Assembly: GCF_030405905.1 (NCBI RefSeq)
Contig: NZ_JASATW010000006.1
Location: 186,001-250,000 of the forward strand
DNA length: 64,000 bases
Direction: 5' to 3'
Source of the DNA: Sphaerothrix gracilis
GTDB taxonomy: Bacteria > Cyanobacteriota > Cyanobacteriia > Phormidesmidales > Phormidesmidaceae
Position numbers and translations under genes: made by a program. Shown here piece by piece: positions 1-9,317 of this stretch (positions are counted from its first letter, which is position 1; each line of letters begins with the position of its first letter). The notes beneath the pieces are model-generated. The model saw only the letters and a list, made by a program, of their open reading frames with translations, ran no database searches and was not told the origin of the DNA.

Positions 1-199
1 CAGCTCTGTCTACAGCAGTATATGCGGCAGAATTGACAATGACATTGGGTTTTTGAGCAACGACGGCAGGAACAATCTTGTTCAGTTGAGTCAAATCAAT
101 ATCTGATCGGTTCCAAGCTGTTACCTCCCCAAGACTGGGTAGGGTTAACTGTAGCTCTTGACCAACTTGTCCATGACTGCCTACCAATAAAATCTTCAT
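1..199 (-). CDS. rfbD: dTDP-4-dehydrorhamnose reductase, N-terminal part (cut by window edge)
   Basis: Only the first 66 codons lie in the window; the gene runs off the left edge. The protein starts MKILLVGSHGQVGQEL, the GxxGQxG nucleotide-binding motif (Gly7, Gly10, Gly13) of RmlD/RfbD, and continues with a short-chain-dehydrogenase-like stretch ending NSAAYTAVDRA. RfbD reduces dTDP-4-keto-rhamnose to dTDP-L-rhamnose, the last step of activated rhamnose synthesis in the cytoplasm. Its ATG overlaps the TGA stop of rfbC (ATGA), so the two are probably translationally coupled. The call rests on the N-terminus plus the neighbour. Confidence 0.88.
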   Translation of the reverse strand, partial: MKILLVGSHGQVGQELQLTLPSLGEVTAWNRSDIDLTQLNKIVPAVVAQKPNVIVNSAAYTAVDRA

Positions 200-747
200 G
201 ACTCAAACACCTCAGCCGTTTTGAAAAGAACAGCATTTTGGTCCTTTTTCGATAGTATGGGGCTGTCAGCTACTAAAGGCCAAGCAATCGCCAAGTCAGC
301 ATCGTTCCATAAAAGGCTGCGCTCGTATTCTGGCGCATAGTAATCAGTGGTTTTATAGAGGACATCTGCTGTCTCTGACAGCACGTAAAAGCCGTGAGCG
401 AAACCGGGTGGCACCCAGATTTGCTGCTTATTTTCGGCGCTGAGAACAGCGGCGACCCACTGCCCAAAGCTAGGCGATCGCCGACGGATATCTACAGCAA
501 CATCGTAGACTTCACCCTCAATGACGCGAACCAGCTTGCCTTGGGGCTGCTGCACCTGATAGTGTAAGCCTCGCAAAATATTTTGCCTAGAGCGGGAGTG
601 GTTGTCCTGAACGAAAGTATAATTCAGCCCTACCTTGTCAACGAATACTTTCTGGTTGAAGCTCTCAAAGAAAAAACCGCGATCGTCCCCAAATACCTGA
701 GGCTCAAGCAATAGAACATCGGGAATAGCGGTTTTGATAATTTTCAC
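196..747 (-). CDS. rfbC: dTDP-4-dehydrorhamnose 3,5-epimerase
   Basis: The protein has 183 residues, the usual size for RmlC/RfbC. It epimerises C3 and C5 of dTDP-4-keto-6-deoxyglucose on the way to dTDP-L-rhamnose. Visible family features are DDRGFFFESF at 21-30, the LRGLHYQ segment with the catalytic His62, GEVYDVAVDIRR at 78-89 and the PPGFAHGFYVLS cupin strand at 113-124. The start is GTG. It is the second last gene seen in the minus-strand polysaccharide cluster and overlaps rfbD by 4 bp. Rhamnose is therefore a likely component of the exported polymer (inference). Confidence 0.95.
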   Translation of the reverse strand: MKIIKTAIPDVLLLEPQVFGDDRGFFFESFNQKVFVDKVGLNYTFVQDNHSRSRQNILRGLHYQVQQPQGKLVRVIEGEVYDVAVDIRRRSPSFGQWVAAVLSAENKQQIWVPPGFAHGFYVLSETADVLYKTTDYYAPEYERSLLWNDADLAIAWPLVADSPILSKKDQNAVLFKTAEVFES

Positions 748-810
748 AACAGATCTGACTTACTTTTATCTTCTGAAAACTGTATCATCTGTTGCGAGCC
801 AACATGCTAG

Positions 811-1872
811 CTACAGGTAAGGCTCTAACACAGCGACTGTGGCCTTTCCAGTCTTTTCCCAGCTAAACCAGTTAGCCCTTTGAATACTTGCTTCGCTGAG
901 TTGCTGCCTGAGTTGGGGCGAAGCAGCGATCGCCCCCATAGCTTCTGTTATTTCATCTATATTACGTGGGTTGATTAGCCAAGCGGCTGAACCGACCACT
1001 TCGGGTAAAGAAGATAAATTTGAGGCAATCACCGGAGTGCCACAGGCCATTGCTTCTAGGACGGGCAAACCAAAACCTTCCCACAGGCTGGGAAAAACCA
1101 GGGCGATCGCCTGATTGAGCAAAGCAGGTAGTTGCTCGTAGGGCACGTACTTAAGAAACTTAACCTGATTGGCTAGTCCCATTTCTGCGACTTGAGTTTC
1201 CAAAACTGGGGTGTAACGTGGATCGTAAGGGCCAGCTATCCATAGTTCATAGCAATCGCGCTTAGGCATTTGGGCAAAAGCTGAGACAGCCCCCGATAAA
1301 TTTTTGTAGGGAGCATGTCGGCCCAAAACAAGAAAATAGTTTTTTGTCGCTAGATTCAAAGGCCGAAACTGGCTTGCATCATGAGCCAGCAAGATCGGAG
1401 TGATTTTATTAGCACTAATGCCATAGAAAGTAACAACGTCGTTTGCTGTAGCTTCAGAATCACAAATAATATGTTCTGCTGATTTTAATACCTGGGGTAC
1501 ATAGTAATGGTACAGCCATTTTAGAGCTACAGAAAAATGTGGGAAACGCAGAGGTGTTAAATCATGAACAGTGACTACAAATCGGCAGTTCGATCCTAGG
1601 GGCGCTTCAGTTATTGGAGAAAAAAGCAGGCGATCTGACTGCCGATCGCAAATCATGGGCAGACGAAACTGTGTCCACAGCAAGCGTCTTACATGCCCAG
1701 CTATACCTGACTCAGCCGTCATGTTAGCAGGTACGGCATAGTATTGGTCAAGATGGCTGACCGCAGTGGCTAGGTAGCAAGGGTTTAGCGAGCTGAGATG
1801 GGGAATTAAATTTAGAGCGTAGGTAGTAGTGCCAGTAGGTTTGCTAATTAAATAAGACAGATTAACTAGCAT
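811..1872 (-). CDS. family 4 glycosyltransferase
   Basis: This is a 353-residue GT-B fold glycosyltransferase (GT4 / group 1). The N-terminal acceptor half is variable. The C-terminal donor half shows LVLGRHAPYKN at about 181-191 and the EX7E motif EGFGLPVLE at 265-273, followed by AMACGTPVIAS. It should transfer a sugar from a nucleotide donor during assembly of the polymer repeat or its primer on the cytoplasmic face of the membrane. Its first codons overlap the end of the upstream GT2 gene by 11 bp, which suggests coupling. HIP1 sites occur in this gene but vanish just upstream of it in the cluster. Donor and acceptor cannot be told from sequence. Confidence 0.9.
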   Translation of the reverse strand: MLVNLSYLISKPTGTTTYALNLIPHLSSLNPCYLATAVSHLDQYYAVPANMTAESGIAGHVRRLLWTQFRLPMICDRQSDRLLFSPITEAPLGSNCRFVVTVHDLTPLRFPHFSVALKWLYHYYVPQVLKSAEHIICDSEATANDVVTFYGISANKITPILLAHDASQFRPLNLATKNYFLVLGRHAPYKNLSGAVSAFAQMPKRDCYELWIAGPYDPRYTPVLETQVAEMGLANQVKFLKYVPYEQLPALLNQAIALVFPSLWEGFGLPVLEAMACGTPVIASNLSSLPEVVGSAAWLINPRNIDEITEAMGAIAASPQLRQQLSEASIQRANWFSWEKTGKATVAVLEPYL

Positions 1873-2788
1873 AATCGTTGAGTCCTTTTACCGGCTCTTT
1901 ACGCCCTGTCAGCCTAAAACGTATGAACTGACAGATACCTTGCCAACGGGCAATCGCCATACCAGTATTACCAGTCACTTGCTCCCAAAAACTCCGAGCA
2001 AGCAAATAAGCTAAATTCAAGTATAGCCCTATAGGAGTTCCATACTTCTGCAAAAAATACAGCTTGCTAAAAGTTGCATGCATTAGCTTCGCGCCTGGAT
2101 TCTGCCCGGTTGTACTGGAGACTGCATGAGTAACTAACACAGCTTCAGTAACAGCAATCTGCTTACCTTGAAGCCTGTAGCGCTCACAGAACTCACAGTC
2201 TTCATAATACAAAAACATATGCTCATCAAATGTTGGGCAACTTTGAAACTGAGCTAAATTAATAATTAAACTACAGCCCGAAACCCAGCGGCTGTTGATA
2301 ACAGTAGGACAATGTCTATTTGGTTCTAAAAAGCTAGATCTTTTAAAATTTGTTTTCAAATGAGTCACCGAACCTGACCAAACATTGAAGTGCCCAATCT
2401 CAAACCAAGGACGTTCATAGCCATCGCGAATACGTGTGCCTAAAATAGCCAAATCAGAATATTTCTCTAAACATCTTTTGACGTATGAAATAGCATCTTC
2501 ATCCAAAATTGTATCGGGGTTAATCAACCACACCAAAGCATCTGAATCTTGCTGATAAATCCAATCTAAACCAATATTACAACCGCCCCCAAAACCTAAA
2601 TTTTTACCTGCTTCAATCACTATCAATGATTGATATGTCTGTGCTAAAGTTCGAATCTCGATATCAGCAATTGCATTGTTTACGACGATTACACCATAAT
2701 CACAACCATCTAAGTCGACTGATTTCAACAGCTTACGAATAAAGTCGGTGGAGTAATAGTTAACTACCAAAAAATAAAAGGTAGTCAT
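1862..2788 (-). CDS. family 2 glycosyltransferase
   Basis: A GT-A fold transferase of about 308 residues. I chose the ATG at 2788 because the GT2 domain begins right after it (FYFLVVNYYSTDFI). An in-frame TTG at 2824 would add 12 residues. It shows VIVVNNA and NLGFGGGCNIGLDW near the N-terminus, the nucleotide-binding NPDT motif in the middle, and FLYYEDCEFCERY, which is typical of rhamnosyltransferase-like GT2 enzymes. A short hydrophobic stretch lies near the C-terminus. The 3' end overlaps the next gene. Given rfbC/rfbD downstream, rhamnosyl transfer is plausible but unproven. Confidence 0.88.
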   Translation of the reverse strand: MTTFYFLVVNYYSTDFIRKLLKSVDLDGCDYGVIVVNNAIADIEIRTLAQTYQSLIVIEAGKNLGFGGGCNIGLDWIYQQDSDALVWLINPDTILDEDAISYVKRCLEKYSDLAILGTRIRDGYERPWFEIGHFNVWSGSVTHLKTNFKRSSFLEPNRHCPTVINSRWVSGCSLIINLAQFQSCPTFDEHMFLYYEDCEFCERYRLQGKQIAVTEAVLVTHAVSSTTGQNPGAKLMHATFSKLYFLQKYGTPIGLYLNLAYLLARSFWEQVTGNTGMAIARWQGICQFIRFRLTGRKEPVKGLNDYAS

Positions 2789-2875
2789 TGCTTCTGAAGC
2801 TTTTTGAAGATTGGATTGATACAATGAAACAGTTTAAACGATGAAATTAAAAAAGAACAAAATCTTTAGTTTTGG

Positions 2876-3811
2876 TCATTTTCCAACACTCTTATTAAAC
2901 TGTCTATTCAAATCTCCTCGAAAACCATAGTAGGTACCGCAAAAGCAAGCCCAAACTTTTATAAGTTTTTTGTCGTGTTCAACTAGTAAAATAGATAAAG
3001 CTTTTATACTTAAGACTTTAAGGCGTCTGTAAATGCAAGTTAACTTGTAAAATCCTTGAGAATTTTTAAGCTCAAGATAGGTATGATTGCGGCATATATA
3101 GTAGTAACGCAAAGCCGAGTAACGCTGAAATATTTTTTTGATACCCCAAAAGTTGAATTCAATCGGAGTTGCAAAATTGTGGTACAAAGTTGCGCTGGGA
3201 ACAACAATATTATGAAAGCCCTTTTGACTAAGTCGTAAACCAAAGTCTAAATCTATTCCGTCAATAAAAAGTCTGATATCAGGCGGTGTCACTGTAGCTA
3301 TAGCGTCTAAATGTAGCAAAGCTCCAGATGTTATGGGTGCATCACAGAAGTATGGCGAGTCAGCATTTGTTTTAGTAAAAGCCTCAAAATGATCCTTTCT
3401 AAATTCAGCAGGCATGATTATTTGACCTGTGCGTGTGTCTAAAGGAGTTGGAGCAACAATTCCAATTTTTAAATCTGTTTTATGCGCGTATTTATCGAAT
3501 ACAGAAAGGAGTTGACTCAAACAGTTTGAAGCAGGAATACTGTCTTGATCAAACATCCACAAGAAATCATATTTATTCTGAAGCGCAAAATTTATAGCCT
3601 TAATAACTCCGCCCGAAATACCTATATTTTCCGGATAATTTTCTACAACTATTGACTTGATTTGCGCCTTCAAAATATTTAATGGTTTTGGTGAGTTATT
3701 AATAACAAAAATTTCATTGACTGTGTATGTCTGACTTGAAATACCTTTTATGCAACTTTTAGTCGCGTTTTCATCATAATAGGAGGTAATGTAGGCAAGT
3801 ACTTTATGCAC
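2876..3811 (-). CDS. family 2 glycosyltransferase, rhamnosyltransferase-like
   Basis: A 311-residue GT2 enzyme. The N-terminus MHKVLAYITSYYDENATKSC leads into a Rossmann-like donor domain with NPKPLN-type loop variation and NIGISGGVIKAIN. The metal/nucleotide motif is WMFDQDSIP at about 91-99. A GIDLDFGLRL segment follows, as in bacterial rhamnosyltransferases. The start is GTG, preceded by GGAAA about 7 nt upstream. The gene is AT-rich, unlike the housekeeping genes of the window, and has no HIP1 site, as expected for acquired polysaccharide genes. Substrate not determined. Confidence 0.85.
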   Translation of the reverse strand: MHKVLAYITSYYDENATKSCIKGISSQTYTVNEIFVINNSPKPLNILKAQIKSIVVENYPENIGISGGVIKAINFALQNKYDFLWMFDQDSIPASNCLSQLLSVFDKYAHKTDLKIGIVAPTPLDTRTGQIIMPAEFRKDHFEAFTKTNADSPYFCDAPITSGALLHLDAIATVTPPDIRLFIDGIDLDFGLRLSQKGFHNIVVPSATLYHNFATPIEFNFWGIKKIFQRYSALRYYYICRNHTYLELKNSQGFYKLTCIYRRLKVLSIKALSILLVEHDKKLIKVWACFCGTYYGFRGDLNRQFNKSVGK

Positions 3812-4051
3812 TAATTTATTTCCAATTCTCTAAATAGTAACTAAATAGGAAAGTAGCTCAGAGCTAAAACGATTTATTTTTTCGGAGCAAGTATGCTAGC
3901 TAAAAGCTGTGATCGAAGCTAGCTTTGCTGAGAAAAGTTTTGAACAGTTCTTTGAAAGAGTGAATTTTCTAGATCTAGACAAATTAGCTTAATCTAGATT
4001 TAGGTAAAAGCTAATAAAATTAAATTCTTTTAAAGACTTAGATATGCATTG
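3812..4051. other. AT-rich spacer with palindromes inside the polysaccharide cluster
   Basis: This 240-bp gap is the longest between genes in the cluster between 811 and 11593. I see no gene. It holds a perfect 12-bp palindrome TCTAGATCTAGA (3968-3979), a second AATCTAGATT palindrome (3991-4000) and an inverted repeat GCTAGCT / AGCTAGC (3895-3901 with 3917-3923). It could carry a promoter for the downstream genes on the minus strand or mark a recombination junction; neither is shown. Confidence 0.45.
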
Positions 4052-4987
4052 TTAATCTTTAAGGTATTCTCTTTTTAGGTAAAAATAGGTTCTTTCCAAT
4101 GCTTCTTCCCATGAGATGATAGGCTGCCAATCTAGTTCTCTCCTAGCCAAATTGATGTCTAAAACATTTCTGGGAACATCTAACAATCTGGAAGGCTTGA
4201 ATACTCGCTCCATTGAGCAATCAGAAATCTGTTCAACTGAGCCTATAATCTGTAGAATACTACGACCAACGCCAGTGCCTATATTGAGGACTTTGTGATC
4301 ACCTGTATAATCTTTTGCTTTAAGGAATGCAGAAATTACATCACCAACATAAATGTAATCCCTAATAGTGCTCCCATCACCCCAAATTTCAACTTTTTCA
4401 CCTTGTAAGTGCTTACTTATAAAGTTAGAGATTGCACCTTGCTTACGGCCGCCATATCCCTGCCCTTCTCCAAACGGATTGGATATACGAAGAGCACAAT
4501 AATCTAATCCATATAACGAAGAGTACATGTGAAGATATTTTTCTATGCTAAGCTTAACGATTCCATAAGAGCAAATTGGGTTAGTGCGAGCATCTTCTGA
4601 GATTGGCATAGAAGATTGAACTCCATAAACAGTTCCGCCTGAGGAAGCAAATATAAGCTTGGAAATTTTTGCTTCAAGTGCAGCTTCTATAAGAGTAATA
4701 GCTCCTTTGAGATTGATCTCTATATCTCCGTTAGGATCGAGATTCGATGTTGAAGGAATATGAGATGAACCAAGGTGGTAAACTGTATTACAGCCTGCGA
4801 TTGCAGCCCTTAAACTTTCTGAATTTTGCAGACTGCCCTGGAAAAAATTGGTACACTGCGCACATGATATAGCCTCAACCTTTCTGCTTAGTACATTGAC
4901 CTCTGATCCCTGAAGCATCAAGGCTCTACACAAATGACTGCCCAAAAACCCTGAACCACCAATTACCAAGCAACGATCATTAGTCAT
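4052..4987 (-). CDS. NAD-dependent epimerase/dehydratase (GalE-like extended SDR)
   Basis: An extended short-chain dehydrogenase of 311 residues from the ATG at 4987 (a TTG precedes it directly). It has GGSGFLGSH with the GxxGxxG dinucleotide motif (Gly10, Gly13, Gly16), SSGGTVYG, and the catalytic Tyr-x3-Lys in SYGIVK. RISNPFGEGQ and the IWGDGSTIRDYIYVGDV segment are typical of UDP-sugar 4-epimerases and related NDP-hexose dehydratases. It probably supplies one activated sugar for the cluster. The ATG lies 5 nt past the stop of the preceding glycosyltransferase. The exact substrate is unknown. Confidence 0.88.
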   Translation of the reverse strand: MTNDRCLVIGGSGFLGSHLCRALMLQGSEVNVLSRKVEAISCAQCTNFFQGSLQNSESLRAAIAGCNTVYHLGSSHIPSTSNLDPNGDIEINLKGAITLIEAALEAKISKLIFASSGGTVYGVQSSMPISEDARTNPICSYGIVKLSIEKYLHMYSSLYGLDYCALRISNPFGEGQGYGGRKQGAISNFISKHLQGEKVEIWGDGSTIRDYIYVGDVISAFLKAKDYTGDHKVLNIGTGVGRSILQIIGSVEQISDCSMERVFKPSRLLDVPRNVLDINLARRELDWQPIISWEEALERTYFYLKREYLKD

Positions 4988-4992
4988 CAATA

Positions 4993-6237
4993 TTAATTGT
5001 TTGTTATTCTGTCAAGAATAGCCGAAAATCGCTCACATTCTGCATCCCAGCTTGTATTAGAGGCAAAATTTAAGCCTGCGTTTGCAATTTGCTCTCTCTT
5101 ATCTTCGTTTTCTAGTATTAAGCAAAGAGCGGCACTAAGACTTTCGACAGTAGGCTCAGCCAAGAGACAATTCTGTTCGTTTAAAAGCCAGCTAACATTA
5201 GAACCAGAATTACTAACAACTGGACACTTACATGCCATTAGTTCAAGCGGTAAGAGTGACAAGTTAGTGAAAGATAATACAAGAGCTGCATAGCAACGAC
5301 TATAGACATCGGGTAACTCCTTTAAAGCGACTACTCCAAGGCTAGTGTGTTTAAATGGGATATAGTAAGAAGCCGTATCCCAACCAGCTAATATAAATTC
5401 AACATCAGGAAAGCGCTTTGAAACTTCGGTCAGCACCAATAAGCCTAATTCGAATCCTCTTCTAGGTGTAACAGGCCGAGCATAAAAAAATATTTTCCTG
5501 GTCTCGTTGTAAGCTTTACGAAGTTTAGGAGTATATAAATTTTTGTCATATGAAAAACCAACATAGTTAGTTTTCATATCGTAATCTTTAGCTAATTTTT
5601 GAGCTAGCCATTTACCAGCTGTGATACCGTAAAAGCCAAATTTATACGTTTCTTCAGCCCAATAGTATTCACTGCTTTTAGCATAAAAAAATGGCTCAAA
5701 GTCTTGAACAAAATAACATTTGTGTTCTGTAGCTTGGAAATTTCTTACGATATAAGCAGTTGTCCAACTTGTTGCGAATGTAACCCATGCTGCTGGTATA
5801 TTCTCCTTACCAATAAATACCTCCGCTTGTAATTGCCTAAAATTCTGATTTATACGTTCTTTTGCAACGCTGGCTTCTAGAAACTGGCAAGGTTCAGTAA
5901 TAGTAATTGAACATTTATATTTTCGCTTTTCTAGTCCATCAATAAATCTGAATATATTAATATGCCCGCCGGAACCAATGCTGAAATCCGGAATAATCCA
6001 GTTAATAGTTCTTTTGTCTTTTAATGAAGAAATTCTACGCTTATCTCCGAAAGGTTCATATAAAATAAAGCTGTAATGTGAAACTACGTCAGCTTTACCA
6101 TTTAGCTGCTTTTGTTCACCTGAAACTATAGCTTTCAATCGCTTAAAGACATAATTGCAATATGCCTTCAAACCAAATTTTGAAAGGTTCAATTTTATCG
6201 AAAAAAATTTTCTTTTTGCTTTAAGTAGAATTGACAT
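4993..6237 (-). CDS. WsaF-like glycosyltransferase
   Basis: A 414-residue protein that resembles the WsaF-type rhamnosyltransferases of GT-B fold. The N-terminal domain contains NWIIPDFSIGSGGHINIFR (about 88-106), the hallmark of that group. The C-terminal half shows a donor-binding stretch with FFYARPVTPRRGFELGL and LSLLPLELMACKCPVVS in place of the usual EX7E. About 60 basic residues precede the recognised domain. It probably extends a rhamnose-containing chain. Strongly AT-rich. It is followed after 5 nt by the epimerase. I recall the family from its motif only; no search was possible. Confidence 0.75.
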   Translation of the reverse strand: MSILLKAKRKFFSIKLNLSKFGLKAYCNYVFKRLKAIVSGEQKQLNGKADVVSHYSFILYEPFGDKRRISSLKDKRTINWIIPDFSIGSGGHINIFRFIDGLEKRKYKCSITITEPCQFLEASVAKERINQNFRQLQAEVFIGKENIPAAWVTFATSWTTAYIVRNFQATEHKCYFVQDFEPFFYAKSSEYYWAEETYKFGFYGITAGKWLAQKLAKDYDMKTNYVGFSYDKNLYTPKLRKAYNETRKIFFYARPVTPRRGFELGLLVLTEVSKRFPDVEFILAGWDTASYYIPFKHTSLGVVALKELPDVYSRCYAALVLSFTNLSLLPLELMACKCPVVSNSGSNVSWLLNEQNCLLAEPTVESLSAALCLILENEDKREQIANAGLNFASNTSWDAECERFSAILDRITNN

Positions 6238-6303
6238 CAGCCTTTTAGTATCGCTTAATTAACTTTATAATCGTTTTTTACGAAGCGACGCGCTTGTGCT
6301 GCT

Positions 6304-7287
6304 TTATAGTTTCCTTTCACCCCGTTTCATGGCTTTATCAAGAGAGATTCTGTCTAAAAGAAAGCTGCTATCTTCCTGCACTAATCTCTGACCTATGTAG
6401 AAACCTAACTGCTTAGAAAAATTAAGTAGTGGAGAAATCAGAAACCAATAAGGACTTTTTAAAAAAATCTTTTCTTTGTAAGCAAATTTTATATCTCTGA
6501 TAGTCGTCCTAATGGTTTGCAACAGTAATTGATATACACTCGGACAAAGCTGATAGCCAAAAATTTTCGATAAAGCTCTTGACTCGTCAACAGATCTTTT
6601 AAAAAGTTGAATAGGAGAATAATCATGAGAGTGATAAACAGCAGAACTATCGACGTATATTTTAGAGTATCCTGCTTCTAAAACGCGCATTGCCCAAACT
6701 TGGTCTTCTGCAAAATCAACATTGGGAAATGGAATTTTTTCAAGTATAGTTTTCCTAATGCAAGAATTATTATTAGAAAAAAAGTGTAAAAACTGTCTGT
6801 AAGCAATGTCAGATTCATATCTTTTCTTATCATCTATCTTCACAATATGAAAATCTAATAGAAAGTTATCAAAGTGCAGATTTAGATCTCGTCGATTAAA
6901 TGGATTGCCATCAGGATAGGGTAAATGACGACCAAAAGCACCTGCAATTAGCTCGGATTCATACATTGCATTTACTATGTTGAAAAGCCAATTTTCATCT
7001 TTTGGAATAGCATCATGTGTTAAAAAGACTACAAACTCTCCAAAACTTTTAGAGGCTGCATAGTTTCGTGTCTTACCATGTCCAAAAGACTCAGGAGAAA
7101 TCTGAAGCAAACGTATCTTATTACCTAGTTGCTTACAATAGTTTAAAGTCTCATCTGTTGAACCAGAGTCAACTACAATTATCTCGTATGCCCAAGGAGT
7201 CTTTTGTGTAAGCACTGCATCAATAACTTTATAAAAACGCTTACCTGGATTTTTGGTTGGAACTATAACTGATGCTTTAACTTTCAT
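6304..7287 (-). CDS. family 2 glycosyltransferase
   Basis: A 327-residue GT2 enzyme. KASVIVPTKNPGKRFYKVID opens the donor-binding fold. IIVVDSGSTDET at 37-48 holds the first conserved aspartates, and FLTHDAIPKDENWL at about 88-101 replaces the classical DxD. DFAEDQVWAMRVLEAGY is the acceptor-side ED motif. These features match rhamnosyltransferases that act on lipid-linked intermediates. The C-terminal 90 residues are basic and moderately hydrophobic and may touch the membrane. It lies in an AT-rich minus-strand run of genes. Confidence 0.87.
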   Translation of the reverse strand: MKVKASVIVPTKNPGKRFYKVIDAVLTQKTPWAYEIIVVDSGSTDETLNYCKQLGNKIRLLQISPESFGHGKTRNYAASKSFGEFVVFLTHDAIPKDENWLFNIVNAMYESELIAGAFGRHLPYPDGNPFNRRDLNLHFDNFLLDFHIVKIDDKKRYESDIAYRQFLHFFSNNNSCIRKTILEKIPFPNVDFAEDQVWAMRVLEAGYSKIYVDSSAVYHSHDYSPIQLFKRSVDESRALSKIFGYQLCPSVYQLLLQTIRTTIRDIKFAYKEKIFLKSPYWFLISPLLNFSKQLGFYIGQRLVQEDSSFLLDRISLDKAMKRGERKL

Positions 7288-7417
7288 TTTCGTGTAATTT
7301 GAATATTAATTCTTGACAGGTTTAAAAGTCATCAAAAATATAACTTTATTTGGTTTAGAGACAAAATCAAATAACTTATCAAGGTTTCGATTTTTCTCTT
7401 TTACACATTTTTGTCAA

Positions 7418-8323
7418 TCATACTTTTTCCAATTTTATTAAGTGCTTTAACCAAATCCAAAATTGCCAAACCTTCCAGAAGTTACTATGCTTTACACTTT
7501 CAACTACTTGCAGGGCTTGCTCGAGCTCAGCTTGCGTTTGCTCAAGATTATAGGACAGTTGATCTATATAGATTTTAGCCTCATCATAGTTTTTTGATAG
7601 AAAAGCATATTTGCTAGCCATAGATGAAGGATAAGCGCGAATAATAAACTGAAGAACTTCTGAGTTTTTATCATTAGTGACATACTCAAGTAGTTCAGCA
7701 GAAAATTTTCTGGGATCTAGAATAGGTGTTAGAGAAGAACTATTAAAGACCGATAAATGTGTAAAATCTTCTGAGTCTATACAGTAACCTGTAGCTTCAA
7801 ACAAATGATGAATCGATTTTCGAGTGAAAAATCTCAAATGAGTATTATCGAGAAGGCCAAACTTTTCGTAATCAAACTTGCCCTCGAGCAAGGCTAATCG
7901 CACGGCACCGTGAGCAACATTAGGAATAGAGGCTACTACAAAACCATCGGGCTTCAAAATGTTGCGAACAGTGCTTAGCAAACTCCAAGGATCCTTTAAA
8001 TGTTCTAGAACATCGCCAAATGTAGCAACATCAAATCGCTCATTTCCTAAAATATTCTCAATGTTTTCATAATCTAGATCTGCAACAATCACTCTTTTGC
8101 AGTATTGCTTGGCAATTTCGGCTGCCTCTGGATTTATCTCTACTCCTACAACTTCACAGTCTTCTTTCTGTAATAAATTAGCAAAATATCCGGATGCGCA
8201 ACCGAAATCCACAACCTGTTTATTCTTTCCAACAAAGGTCAGCATTTTAAAGAGACTATTATTTTCACCTAAAATTTCCTTTGATATATCAGCATTGTCC
8301 GGATATTTTTTATATTTTTCCAT
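7418..8323 (-). CDS. class I SAM-dependent methyltransferase with C-terminal helical tail
   Basis: A 301-residue protein. Residues 35-150 form a SAM-binding Rossmann fold: VVDFGCASGYFANLL (motif I), VVGVEINPEAAEIA, then DVATFGDVLEHLKDPW and a post-motif KPDGFVVASIPNVAH. This resembles UbiG/Methyltransf_23 enzymes. The last 60 residues (YNLEQTQAELEQALQVVESV) are predicted coiled coil, ending in a Trp-rich segment. In ABC-dependent O-antigen systems a methyltransferase can cap the chain and a coiled coil can gauge length. That role here is an inference from the neighbouring Wzt. The gene sits 17 nt downstream of the propeller gene. Confidence 0.82.
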   Translation of the reverse strand: MEKYKKYPDNADISKEILGENNSLFKMLTFVGKNKQVVDFGCASGYFANLLQKEDCEVVGVEINPEAAEIAKQYCKRVIVADLDYENIENILGNERFDVATFGDVLEHLKDPWSLLSTVRNILKPDGFVVASIPNVAHGAVRLALLEGKFDYEKFGLLDNTHLRFFTRKSIHHLFEATGYCIDSEDFTHLSVFNSSSLTPILDPRKFSAELLEYVTNDKNSEVLQFIIRAYPSSMASKYAFLSKNYDEAKIYIDQLSYNLEQTQAELEQALQVVESVKHSNFWKVWQFWIWLKHLIKLEKV

Positions 8324-8339
8324 TACTTTTTAAGGTTAA

Positions 8340-9245
8340 TTAAACCAGCATCAAGTCGTATATTTCTTTGCCTAATTCATCTAAATCAAAAAAACGTTCA
8401 AGTCTGCTTTCTGATACTTTCTCTGAGTTTAGAGAGTACACTGCAACACCACATACTCCAATGTCTTGACCAGGATCAGCCATATTGCCGACAACTTTGT
8501 CAGTTGACCTAGAAATTTTTCTCCCGTGAGAAAGACCAACAAATAATCTATGTCCATCGTATGCTAAACCTCTGATATATGAATTAAATACTTTAAGATA
8601 TCCTCCCTTCAAAAATAAAACCCTTGAGCGTGCTGACTCACACAAAACCAATCCAAAATTCGTGATGATGCAGGAATGCGGATGGCTAAGTTGATTTAAC
8701 AAAAATTCACCAGACTGAATGTTAATTAGATAGCCTTGCTGCGCTGACTGCCAAAGAGCTCCTTCCTTTTTGCCAAATGCCGTAGCGTGTAATTCATTCT
8801 TGACAAACAATAAGGAATTAATGTGTACAGAGTCTTTGCCTGAGTCTGTGACAACTGCATAGACCGATTCTTTTTGAGTTACTAAGTTGAAAGCAATAAT
8901 TGAGTCTGTTCCTGTAGAAGCTACATAAATAACTTCATTCTTTAAAGCAACTGAATGAGGATCTTTAACGAGATTCAGCAACCAAACATCAGTAACAGAA
9001 TAAAAACGATTTAGCTTAATCAGCATTGGTGGAGAACTCTGAGTTGCTAAAATATAACCATCTTCAAAAGAAGCTATTCCTGTTACGCCTAATATCTTGA
9101 TATTATTCCAGCGGGCTAGGTCAAGATGTATTTTCGTATAAATACCACTTGAAAGATCTATTTCAGCAAGATAGCAAGGTGCAGTATTTGTATTATTTTC
9201 GGATACTGTAGTCTGATTACAAAAGGTTGCTATGATCTTAGGCAT
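8340..9245 (-). CDS. beta-propeller-like protein, function unknown
   Basis: A 301-residue protein without signal peptide or membrane helix. It contains repeated short beta-strand blocks: YLAEIDLSSG, GVTGIASFEDGYILAT, DPHSVALKNEVIYVAST, INSLLFVKNELHATAFG, QLSHPHSCIITNFGLVLCES and IRGLAYDGHRLFVGLSHG. The HxNSL, ATAFG and LSHPHS motifs recall the TIGR03032/DUF4915 type of propeller proteins, some of which sit in polysaccharide loci. I cannot name an activity. It lies between Wzt and the methyltransferase and is co-directional with both. A carbohydrate-binding or chain-modifying role is a guess. Confidence 0.65.
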   Translation of the reverse strand: MPKIIATFCNQTTVSENNTNTAPCYLAEIDLSSGIYTKIHLDLARWNNIKILGVTGIASFEDGYILATQSSPPMLIKLNRFYSVTDVWLLNLVKDPHSVALKNEVIYVASTGTDSIIAFNLVTQKESVYAVVTDSGKDSVHINSLLFVKNELHATAFGKKEGALWQSAQQGYLINIQSGEFLLNQLSHPHSCIITNFGLVLCESARSRVLFLKGGYLKVFNSYIRGLAYDGHRLFVGLSHGRKISRSTDKVVGNMADPGQDIGVCGVAVYSLNSEKVSESRLERFFDLDELGKEIYDLMLV

Positions 9246-9317
9246 GCAATTTTACAGTTCTGATTTCAGTTTTCACTTCTAAAAATAAATTTTTATTCAT
9301 AAAAATCTTTTAATAAA